The notes beneath the pieces are model-generated. The model did not search any database. It had not been told where the DNA came from and saw only the letters and a list, made by a program, of their open reading frames with translations. From an uncultured Flavobacteriaceae bacterium (lineage in GTDB: Bacteria > Bacteroidota > Bacteroidia > Flavobacteriales > Flavobacteriaceae): 5,340 nucleotides of DNA. Each line of letters opens with the position of its first letter. The stretch's first letter is position 1. Both the position numbers and the translations under genes were made by a program. The stretch spans positions 1-5,340 of the forward strand of contig CALZKX010000077.1 in NCBI GenBank assembly GCA_945788155.1, written 5' to 3'. Of the stretch, positions 1 through 5,340 are shown piece by piece.

Positions 1-2363
1 ATTAGCATTTGGAAACTACCATTAGAGAATTCATCAACTGTTGAAACTACGCTAGGGTGACGTAATAAACTTTTTGGTGTAAATACCACAAGTGGTTTCC
101 TGTAATTGGCTTTCATTTGTCGTCTTAACAAATGATACAGGTTTGCTGGCGTTGTGCAATCTGCAACAAACATATTGTCTCTAGAGCATAATTGAAGATA
201 ACGCTCCATTCTAGCGGAAGAATGCTCTGCTCCTTGACCTTCGTAGCCATGTGGCAGCAACATTACCAATCCGTTTTGAAGTTTCCATTTGTCTTCAGCC
301 GCCGAAATGTATTGGTCTAGCATTATTTGGGCTCCATTGCTGAAATCTCCAAATTGTGCTTCCCAAATAGTTAATGTTTTTGGACTTGCCATGGCATAAC
401 CATAATCAAACCCTACTACACCATACTCTGATAAGAGTGAGTTGTAAATATCGAATTTTCCTTGATTATCGCTAATGTTGTTATGTAAAATGATTTCTTC
501 TTCGCTGTCTTCAACCTTTACTACTGCATGACGATGGGAGAATGTGCCGCGTTCTACATCTTGTCCTGAAATACGAACGTCAAAGCCTTCATCCAATAAT
601 GTCCCATATGCCAAATGCTCACCCATTGCCCAATCCAACTTATCTTGATTGAACATTGTTTTTCTAGATTGTATTAAGCGTTCTATTTTACGAATAAACT
701 TTTTATCTTGTGGAAGGGTGGAAATTACATTTGCTATTTTTTCTAATTTATCGATAGGGTATCCAGTGTCAATTGGCTTCATGATTTCTAAGATATTGGC
801 TCTTTGAAATTCTTTCCATTCTTCCTGCATAAAAGGTGTGATAACCGTTTTATCTTGTTTACGGGAATCTTCCAATTCTGTTTCTAGTGATGCTTTATAA
901 TCGATCTCTAATTGTTTAACATAATCTTGATTGACAATACCTTGAGCAATCAATTTTTCGGCATAAATTTCCCTAACATTTTTATGTTTCGAAATTGCTT
1001 TATATAATTTTGGCTGGGTAAAACGAGGTTCATCACCTTCGTTATGACCATATTTTCTATACCCTAATAAATCTATGAACACATCACGCTTAAACTTCAT
1101 TCTAAAATCCAGCGCAAATAATACACCATGGACTACTGCTTCAACATCGTCGGCATTAATATGCAACACAGGAGATAAGGTTACTTTCGCGACATCGGTA
1201 CAATAGGTGCTTGAGCGAGCATCCAAATAGTTTGTTGTAAAGCCTATTTGGTTGTTTACAACAATATGAATGGTGCCATTGGTTTTATAGCCATCCAATT
1301 GTGCCATTTGAACAACCTCATAAACAAGACCTTGACCAGCAATTGCCGCATCTCCATGGACTACAATTGGTAATACTTTACTAAAATCTTCTGGATAATA
1401 TTTGTCTTGCTTTGCTCTTGTGATTCCTTCAACCACTGCTCCAACAGTTTCTAAATGTGAAGGGTTAGGGGCTATATTTAAATTAATTCTATTGCCATTA
1501 TCTGTTGTGCGATTGCTTGTCCAGCCCAAATGGTATTTTACATCTCCATCAAATACTTTTTCTTCATAATCTTTTCCGTCAAATTCACTAAAAATATCTT
1601 TTGCAGATTTTCCAAAAATATTGGTTAAAGTGCTTAAACGACCTCTATGTGCCATTCCCATGACAAACTCTTTAACTCCATAAGAGGCGGCTTTTTCAAT
1701 AACAGCGTCAAGCGCTGGAATTAAAGATTCGCCTCCTTCAAGTGAAAAACGTTTTTGACCAACGTATTTTGTGTGCAAGAAATTTTCAAAAGAAACTGCT
1801 TCGTTTAATTTTGTGAGAATGTGCTTTTTTTGCTCAACGGAAAAATTAGTGTGGTTATCGTTACTGTTAAGCTTATCTTGAATCCATTGTATTTCATCTG
1901 GTTTACGAATATACATATATTCAACTCCAATGGCCTCACAATATATGGCTTCAAGGTGATTTCGTATTTCTCGGAGTGTTTGGGCTCCAATTCCCAAAAT
2001 TTCGCCAGCATTAAAAACAGTATCTAAATCACTTTGTGAAAGACCAAAATTTTCAATCTCTAATGATGGAGCGTATTGACGTCTGGCTCGAACAGGGTTT
2101 GTTTTTGTAAATAAATGCCCTCTATTTCTATAACCGTCAATAAGCTTAATAACCTGAAATTCTTTTTGAACCTGTTCTGGAATTTGAGTTGAAATACCTT
2201 CGGCTATTTCGCCATTTAGACCATAGTTTTCACTGCCAAAATCGTAGCCTTGGAAAAAAGCCTTCCAGCTTGGTTCGATAGAATCAGGATTTTCTAAATA
2301 TTGTTCGTATAAATCAGCAAAGTATGCTGTGTGTGCTGCGTTTAAAAAGGAATATTTATCCAT
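1..2363 (-). CDS. sucA: 2-oxoglutarate dehydrogenase E1 component, C-terminus cut by window edge
   Basis: This is the thiamine-diphosphate-dependent E1 subunit of the 2-oxoglutarate dehydrogenase complex. It decarboxylates 2-oxoglutarate and passes the succinyl group to the lipoyl domain of E2 in the cytoplasmic TCA cycle. I translated 787 codons from ATG 2363-2361; an in-frame TGA at 2390-2388 with no ATG in between fixes the start. The N-terminus (MDKYSFLNAAHTAYFADLYE) is the typical E1o N-terminal helix. Family motifs follow in order: GMAHRGRL with active-site H239, PNPSHLETV, the ThDP/Mg site GDA (D338) with NNQ (N370, N371), YGHNEGDEP (H440), IWEAQFGDF with the cofactor-activating Glu668, and LPHGYEGQGAEHSSAR (H705). 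The E. coli protein is 933 residues, so roughly 130-150 residues are missing. There is no fused E2 domain, no frameshift and no missing key residue. The E2 gene (sucB) would be expected beyond the left edge. Identity is near certain. Confidence 0.97.
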   Translation of the reverse strand, partial: MDKYSFLNAAHTAYFADLYEQYLENPDSIEPSWKAFFQGYDFGSENYGLNGEIAEGISTQIPEQVQKEFQVIKLIDGYRNRGHLFTKTNPVRARRQYAPSLEIENFGLSQSDLDTVFNAGEILGIGAQTLREIRNHLEAIYCEAIGVEYMYIRKPDEIQWIQDKLNSNDNHTNFSVEQKKHILTKLNEAVSFENFLHTKYVGQKRFSLEGGESLIPALDAVIEKAASYGVKEFVMGMAHRGRLSTLTNIFGKSAKDIFSEFDGKDYEEKVFDGDVKYHLGWTSNRTTDNGNRINLNIAPNPSHLETVGAVVEGITRAKQDKYYPEDFSKVLPIVVHGDAAIAGQGLVYEVVQMAQLDGYKTNGTIHIVVNNQIGFTTNYLDARSSTYCTDVAKVTLSPVLHINADDVEAVVHGVLFALDFRMKFKRDVFIDLLGYRKYGHNEGDEPRFTQPKLYKAISKHKNVREIYAEKLIAQGIVNQDYVKQLEIDYKASLETELEDSRKQDKTVITPFMQEEWKEFQRANILEIMKPIDTGYPIDKLEKIANVISTLPQDKKFIRKIERLIQSRKTMFNQDKLDWAMGEHLAYGTLLDEGFDVRISGQDVERGTFSHRHAVVKVEDSEEEIILHNNISDNQGKFDIYNSLLSEYGVVGFDYGYAMASPKTLTIWEAQFGDFSNGAQIMLDQYISAAEDKWKLQNGLVMLLPHGYEGQGAEHSSARMERYLQLCSRDNMFVADCTTPANLYHLLRRQMKANYRKPLVVFTPKSLLRHPSVVSTVDEFSNGSFQML

Positions 2364-2375
2364 TATTTTTTTTAA

Positions 2376-2389
2376 GACGTTCTTACGTC
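2376..2389. promoter_or_regulatory. Short perfect inverted repeat in sucA leader
   Basis: GACGT-TCTT-ACGTC is a perfect 5-base inverted repeat with a 4-base spacer, ending 12 bases upstream of the sucA start codon. It stands out because it is GC-containing in an otherwise A/T-rich leader. It lies downstream of the candidate sucA -7 element, so it would be in the mRNA leader as a small hairpin, or could be an operator for an unknown repressor. I recognise no named regulator for it, and a 14-base palindrome could occur by chance. Confidence 0.35.
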
Positions 2390-2402
2390 AAGAAAATTTT
2401 TT

Positions 2403-2410
2403 CAAAAATA
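2403..2410 (-). promoter_or_regulatory. Candidate -7 promoter element for sucA
   Basis: On the minus strand this reads TATTTTTG, an exact match to the Bacteroidota primary sigma -7 consensus TAnnTTTG, 39 bases upstream of the sucA ATG. No clear TTG -33 element sits about 20 bases further upstream. If used, sucA would have its own promoter in the 96-base gap behind the Rrf2 gene. AT-rich DNA produces this motif by chance, so this is a candidate only. Confidence 0.4.
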
Positions 2411-2428
2411 CAACTTTTAGTAAAATGT

Positions 2429-2457
2429 GATGTCTTTTTTTATATTAAAAACACATC
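2429..2457 (-). terminator. Possible weak terminator hairpin after Rrf2 gene
   Basis: GATGT and ACATC pair, followed inward by a C-C mismatch and five T-A pairs around a seven-base loop. The stem starts two bases past the Rrf2 stop codon. On the minus strand it is followed only by ACATTTTAC, not a solid U tract, and half the stem is A-U, so termination would be inefficient. It may partly separate the Rrf2 transcript from sucA. Confidence 0.3.
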
Positions 2458-2459
2458 TT

Positions 2460-2891
2460 TTAAAGCGGTAAGAAAACCTTGCCTTGTTCAATTTGCATAG
2501 AAAAGTCCTTAATGGAATTTTGATTGAGACTGTGAATTAATTTTGATCTACTAGGGATTGCCAAATCATGCAATGGACACGGCTTATCTGCATTACATTT
2601 TTCTAGGCTCAACAAACAAGCGTTAAACTTATCGTCGGCATCAATTACATTAACTACATCCATAAGAGTAAGTTGGCTGTTTTCTTTACTTAAAAAAAAC
2701 CCTCCTTTGGGGCCCTTCTTTGAAGATATTATCCCTTTTCTAGACAATTCCTGTAATAGTTTAGCCAAATAAGCTTGAGGAACATTTATAGGCTCAGCCA
2801 TATCCTTGACCATAATTCTATGGTCTTCACTAGAATTAACAGCTAAAAATAAAACTGCTTTTATGGCATATTTTGATGAGTTTGAAAACAT
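2460..2891 (-). CDS. Rrf2-family regulator with iron-sulfur ligand pattern (NsrR/IscR-like)
   Basis: This is a 143-residue transcription factor of the Rrf2 family, the usual length. The N-terminal winged helix-turn-helix spans about residues 1-68: YAIKAVLFLA in helix 1, the recognition region VPQAYLAKLLQELSRKGII (37-55), and the wing GPKGGFFLS (60-68). The sensor part has C92, C99 and C105 (C-x6-C-x5-C) with H108 two residues after the last cysteine. This resembles the IscR C-C-C-H ligand set (C92/C98/C104/H107 in E. coli) and the three-cysteine set of NsrR, so it probably binds an Fe-S cluster. It is transcribed divergently from a cytochrome c-FAS1-nosZ operon 165 bases away, which favours a role as an NO- or redox-responsive regulator of that operon. 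NsrR is a reasonable guess, but I do not assign the symbol, because Bacteroidota Rrf2 proteins are diverse. sucA lies 96 bases downstream on the same strand. Family assignment is firm; ligand and targets are inferred. Confidence 0.93.
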   Translation of the reverse strand: MFSNSSKYAIKAVLFLAVNSSEDHRIMVKDMAEPINVPQAYLAKLLQELSRKGIISSKKGPKGGFFLSKENSQLTLMDVVNVIDADDKFNACLLSLEKCNADKPCPLHDLAIPSRSKLIHSLNQNSIKDFSMQIEQGKVFLPL

Positions 2892-2915
2892 TGTGCAAGT
2901 ATATTAAATACAAAG

Positions 2916-2923
2916 CAAATATA
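2916..2923 (-). promoter_or_regulatory. Candidate -7 element for the Rrf2 regulator gene
   Basis: The minus strand reads TATATTTG, a perfect TAnnTTTG match, 24 bases upstream of the Rrf2 ATG. That predicts a short leader of under 20 bases. No TTG is seen at the expected -33 distance; the region there is occupied by the ATATTT-N7-AAATAT inverted repeat. The call rests on consensus match only. Confidence 0.4.
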
Positions 2924-2929
2924 AAAAAG

Positions 2930-2948
2930 ATATTTTCGTCCTAAATAT
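2930..2948. promoter_or_regulatory. AT-rich inverted repeat, possible regulator operator
   Basis: ATATTT-TCGTCCT-AAATAT is a perfect 6-base inverted repeat with a 7-base spacer, lying just upstream of the Rrf2 -7 candidate and overlapping the FNR-like palindrome by two bases. Its size and place fit an operator bound by the neighbouring Rrf2 dimer for autoregulation and control of the divergent operon. It consists only of A and T in the arms, so chance occurrence is a serious alternative. Confidence 0.25.
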
Positions 2949-2960
2949 GATTTTTATCAT
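2947..2960. promoter_or_regulatory. FNR/CRP-like palindrome upstream of the nos operon
   Basis: ATGAT-TTTT-ATCAT is a perfect palindrome with the 5-4-5 geometry of FNR-family sites (TTGAT-N4-ATCAA), differing only at the outermost base on each side. Its centre (2953.5) is about 41.5 bases upstream of a start point near 2995 predicted from the -7 element at 2983-2990. That is the class II activator position, and the promoter lacks an evident -33 box. An FNR/DNR-type activator is therefore the likely binder, although none is encoded in the window. Confidence 0.5.
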
Positions 2961-2982
2961 GTTTTAAAGCTCCTATAGATTA

Positions 2983-2990
2983 TATTTTTG
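2983..2990 (+). promoter_or_regulatory. Candidate -7 promoter element for the cytochrome-FAS1-nosZ operon
   Basis: TATTTTTG matches the Bacteroidota -7 consensus TAnnTTTG exactly and lies 66 bases upstream of the cytochrome ATG, predicting a leader of about 60 bases. No TTG is found about 20 bases upstream; instead the FNR-like palindrome ends 22 bases before it, as expected for an activator-dependent promoter. Confidence 0.5.
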
Positions 2991-3056
2991 CTTCATAAAA
3001 TTATTATGACACTTTTATAAATAAAAATCTAAAAAAACTAGCAAAACTAATATACC

Positions 3057-3563
3057 ATGAAACAAACACTAAAAATTTTAACACTAGTACTTACGCTTTT
3101 AGCTTTAAGCTGCGGAGGAGGCGAAGAAAAAAAAGAAGAAAAGGCAAAAGTTCAACTTAAAAAGCAAACTACGACAAAAACAGTTGAGCCAAAAGCCACA
3201 AATACAAAAGCTTCAGAAACAATTGATTTAACCAGTAAAGGTGTTGGGCCAATAACATCGCTTACGCTTCCTGCTGAAATAGACCAAACCATGGTTGCAA
3301 AAGGGAAAGATATTTTCGATAAGATGTGTACTGCATGTCACAGACTAGGGAAAAAATTTATTGGACCACCTCCAAATGGGCTTTTCGAAAAACGTACACC
3401 AGAATGGGTAATGAATATGATTTTAAATCCTGATGAAATGGTTCAAAAAGATCCTTTAGCTAAAGCACTATTAATGGAGTTTAATGGCTCACCAATGGCC
3501 AATCAGAATTTATCAGAAGAAGAAGCTAGAGCTGTACTAGAATATTTTAGAACATTAAAATAA
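3057..3563 (+). CDS. Lipoprotein mono-heme cytochrome c of the nos operon
   Basis: This is a 168-residue c-type cytochrome. Residues 1-18 form a lipoprotein signal peptide (KQ..K then a leucine-rich core) ending in ALSC, with C19 as the predicted lipidation site. Residues 22-60 are a charged, Lys/Glu/Thr-rich and probably disordered tether. The folded part from about residue 75 holds one heme-binding motif CTACH (C91, C94, H95), and M147 in GSPM is the likely axial methionine. The last helix (SEEEARAVLEYFRTLK) is typical of class I cytochromes c. It is the first gene of a run whose third member is nosZ, with 6 bases to the next gene, so the simplest role is electron delivery to nitrous oxide reductase from the quinol-oxidising chain. 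The start at 3057 has no Shine-Dalgarno but gives a complete signal peptide. An A8 run at 3127-3134 encodes part of the Glu/Lys stretch. The exact redox partner is inferred. Confidence 0.93.
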   Translation: MKQTLKILTLVLTLLALSCGGGEEKKEEKAKVQLKKQTTTKTVEPKATNTKASETIDLTSKGVGPITSLTLPAEIDQTMVAKGKDIFDKMCTACHRLGKKFIGPPPNGLFEKRTPEWVMNMILNPDEMVQKDPLAKALLMEFNGSPMANQNLSEEEARAVLEYFRTLK

Positions 3564-3569
3564 ACAAAT

Positions 3570-4148
3570 ATGAAACTAATGAAACATCTATTTTATGCTT
3601 TTGCTTTAGTAGCATTAGTGTACTCATGTAAAAACGAAAACAAAGGAGCCTCAACGAACTCTACTGCAAACCAAGCAGATACAAATAAAACCGAGCGATC
3701 TGGTCAAGCTTTTATAACAGATGATGAAAGCCGACCTACTGTATTACATATAGCAATTGGATCACCAGACCATACCACATTGGTTGCAGCTGTTCAAGCA
3801 GCTGAGCTGGAAAATGCTTTGGTAAATGCAGGCCCATTAATGGTATTTGCTCCTACTAATGAAGCATTTGCTGCTTTACCTGAAGGGACTGTTGAAAATT
3901 TACTAAAACCCGAAAACAAGGATGCTTTAGCAAATATTTTAAAGTACCATGTTACACCTGGAAACTATTCCAAAGATTTTTTAAAGAAATTTAAAAAATT
4001 GGGACAAGCTAACAATGGTTATGTTCAAGTCGAAGTTGTAGATGGTGAGCCAATTATTGGAGGTGCTAAAATTTTAGCAAGTATTCCTGCTGGCAATGGT
4101 ATTGTACATGTTATTGACAAGGTATTGTTACCACCAACCGAAGAATAA
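3570..4148 (+). CDS. FAS1 (fasciclin) domain lipoprotein of the nos operon
   Basis: This 192-residue protein has a lipoprotein signal peptide (MKLMKHLFYAFALVALVYSC, C20 lipidated; Tyr at -2 is slightly atypical), then a Ser/Thr/Asn-rich linker to about residue 45. A single FAS1 domain covers about 57-189. Its hallmarks are the H1-box-like FAPTNEAF (93-100), YHV (126-128) and the C-terminal GNGIVHVIDKVLLPP (175-189). FAS1 domains are adhesion or protein-interaction modules; no catalytic residues are known. The gene starts 6 bases after the cytochrome and ends 27 bases before nosZ, so it is surely co-transcribed. FAS1 proteins recur in Bacteroidota nos clusters as far as I recall, but their role is not established; scaffolding or NosZ maturation are guesses. 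An alternative start is M4 (3579), which would still leave a signal peptide. Domain call is firm, function unknown. Confidence 0.92.
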   Translation: MKLMKHLFYAFALVALVYSCKNENKGASTNSTANQADTNKTERSGQAFITDDESRPTVLHIAIGSPDHTTLVAAVQAAELENALVNAGPLMVFAPTNEAFAALPEGTVENLLKPENKDALANILKYHVTPGNYSKDFLKKFKKLGQANNGYVQVEVVDGEPIIGGAKILASIPAGNGIVHVIDKVLLPPTEE

Positions 4149-4175
4149 AAAACACTAATCAAAATTTATTTAACA

Positions 4176-5340
4176 ATGAAGAATATATTAAAATCAATTG
4201 TAGCAATAGTAAGTGTGTCAATAGCATTTACAAGTTGCAATAATGGAAAATCATCAAAATCTAATGGTGCACTAAGTTCTAGTGCGGCAGAAAAAGTATA
4301 TGTAGCTCCTGGAGAGCATGACGAGTTTTATGCATTTATCTCAGGTGGATTTAGTGGGCAGTTAGCTGTTTACGGTTTACCATCTGGACGTTTGTTTAAA
4401 GTAATTCCTGTATTCTCGCAAGATGCAGAGAAAGCTTATGGTTATAACGAAGAAACAAAACCATTATTAAATACATCTTACGGTTTTATTCCTTGGGATG
4501 ATGCACACCACCCAGATATTTCGCAAACCAATGGCGTTTTAGACGGTCGTTGGGTATTTATAAACGGTAATAATACGCCTCGTATAGCGAAGGTTGACTT
4601 AACAACATTTGAAACTACTGAAATTATAGAAATTCCAAATTCAGCAGGTAACCATAGTTCTTCCTATGTAACCGACAATACCGAGTATGTAGTAGCAGGA
4701 ACAAGATTTGCTGTTCCAGTACCACAGCAAGATATTGCAATTAAGGAGTATAAAGGTAAATTTAAAGGAACTTTATCATTCATTAAAGTTGATCCAGACG
4801 ATGGTGGAATGGACATTAAATTCCAATTGTTAATGCCTGGTTTTGATTACGATAAGGCACATCCTGGAAGAGGTAAGTCTGATGGCTGGTTTTTCTTTAC
4901 CACTTATAATACAGAAGAGGCCAGCACACTTTTGGAGGTAAATGCCTCTCAAAATGACAAAGATTTTATCGCAGCAATTAACTGGAGAAAAATTGAAGAA
5001 TATGTAAATAATGGTGGCGGTAAAATGATGCCTACTAATTATGCACATAACGTATATGATGATCAAACACATAGTGCGACATCTACAATGAAAAAAGAAG
5101 TGTTAATGGTGGATCCATCAGAGGTTCCTGGGGCAGTTTACTTTTTACCAACACCAAAATCTCCTCATGGTTGTGATGTGGATCCAACTGGAGAGTATAT
5201 TGTTGGAAGTGGTAAATTATCTGCCAATGTAACAGTACACTCATTTACCAAAATGCTTGATGCTATTGAAAACGAAAAATTTGCGGGCGAAGCTTATGGT
5301 ATTCCAATCTTAAACTTTGAAGACGTTTTAGCTGGAGCTG
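4176..5340 (+). CDS. nosZ: Nitrous oxide reductase, clade II Sec/lipoprotein type, C-terminus cut by window edge
   Basis: NosZ reduces N2O to N2 at the tetranuclear CuZ site, fed by CuA, outside the cytoplasmic membrane. I translated 388 codons from ATG 4176; the only in-frame stop upstream is the FAS1 terminator, and no other ATG intervenes. Residues 1-20 are a Sec-type lipoprotein signal ending FTSC with C21 as lipid anchor. There is no twin-arginine motif, which marks clade II. The visible part is most of the seven-bladed propeller: DDAHHPDISQTNG (H111, H112), GNHSS (H160), TTYNTEEAS, INWRKIEEY, and YFLPTPKSPHGCDVDPTGEY (H331). H111/H112/H160 have exactly the spacing of CuZ ligands H129/H130/H178 of the Pseudomonas stutzeri enzyme. 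The later CuZ histidines and the CuA cupredoxin domain lie beyond the right edge, since full proteins are about 640-660 residues. nosL, nosD, nosF and nosY would be expected downstream. No frameshift is seen. Confidence 0.97.
   Translation, partial: MKNILKSIVAIVSVSIAFTSCNNGKSSKSNGALSSSAAEKVYVAPGEHDEFYAFISGGFSGQLAVYGLPSGRLFKVIPVFSQDAEKAYGYNEETKPLLNTSYGFIPWDDAHHPDISQTNGVLDGRWVFINGNNTPRIAKVDLTTFETTEIIEIPNSAGNHSSSYVTDNTEYVVAGTRFAVPVPQQDIAIKEYKGKFKGTLSFIKVDPDDGGMDIKFQLLMPGFDYDKAHPGRGKSDGWFFFTTYNTEEASTLLEVNASQNDKDFIAAINWRKIEEYVNNGGGKMMPTNYAHNVYDDQTHSATSTMKKEVLMVDPSEVPGAVYFLPTPKSPHGCDVDPTGEYIVGSGKLSANVTVHSFTKMLDAIENEKFAGEAYGIPILNFEDVLAGA

Noticed and set aside
1805..2027. Two 68-codon open frames, one on each strand, inside the sucA region
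   Set aside because: Both are out of frame with sucA, which reads continuously with conserved residues through this stretch; the translations show no domain or signal.
2966..2994. AAGC...GCTT pairing across the nos operon -7 element
   Set aside because: Only four bases pair over a spacer of about 19 bases, which is expected by chance.
3001..3024. Imperfect TTATT...AATAA symmetry in the leader of the cytochrome gene
   Set aside because: The arms are A/T only and imperfect, with no stable hairpin or known regulator consensus; the leader otherwise shows nothing notable.
3042..3049. Minus-strand TAGTTTTG match to the -7 consensus close to the cytochrome start
   Set aside because: It would drive transcription towards the Rrf2 gene from a long distance, has no -33 partner, and a better match lies next to that gene.
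3127..3134. A8 homopolymer early in the cytochrome gene, considered as a phase-variation tract
   Set aside because: The frame is intact, the run is short and simply encodes Glu-Lys residues in the linker; comparable A/T runs are common in this AT-rich DNA.
4830..5072. An 80-codon minus-strand open frame opposite nosZ
   Set aside because: It is antisense to well-conserved NosZ propeller sequence and its translation has a biased, Cys/Ile-rich composition without recognisable motifs.

Overview
The window looks like chromosomal DNA of a Bacteroidota member, most likely a marine or soil Flavobacteriia relative. The DNA is AT-rich. No gene has a Shine-Dalgarno sequence; starts are preceded by A-rich stretches. 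Gaps upstream of genes carry the Bacteroidota-type -7 promoter element TAnnTTTG. The encoded proteins include FAS1 and Sec/lipoprotein-type NosZ proteins typical of that phylum. The genus cannot be named from the sequence alone.

Layout. Positions 1-2363 (minus strand) hold the first 787 codons of the E1 subunit of 2-oxoglutarate dehydrogenase (sucA/odhA); its C-terminus lies beyond the left edge. After a 96-base gap comes an Rrf2-family regulator (2460-2891, minus) with three cysteines and a histidine arranged like an iron-sulfur ligand set. A 165-base divergent intergenic region (2892-3056) follows. It holds candidate promoters in both directions and an FNR/CRP-like palindrome. On the plus strand a tight run of three genes begins: a lipoprotein mono-heme cytochrome c (3057-3563), a lipoprotein with one FAS1/fasciclin domain (3570-4148), and the first 388 codons of a clade II (Sec-dependent) nitrous oxide reductase, nosZ (4176 to the right edge). 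The gaps between them are 6 and 27 bases.

How it works together. The plus-strand genes form the start of a nos operon for reducing N2O to N2. The cytochrome is a plausible electron carrier to NosZ. The FAS1 protein is a recurrent but functionally unassigned partner. All three begin with a lipoprotein signal peptide and a lipobox cysteine, so the module appears to be membrane-anchored rather than freely soluble in the periplasm. The divergent Rrf2 protein is a good candidate for an NO- or redox-responsive switch, and the FNR-like site sits where a class II activator would bind. The sucA gene is ordinary TCA-cycle metabolism and probably an accidental neighbour, although it lies downstream of the regulator on the same strand and could share its transcript.

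The most noteworthy points are the all-lipoprotein cytochrome-FAS1-NosZ module and the two-sensor-like architecture of the divergent promoter region. No RNA genes, CRISPR arrays or mobile elements were seen.
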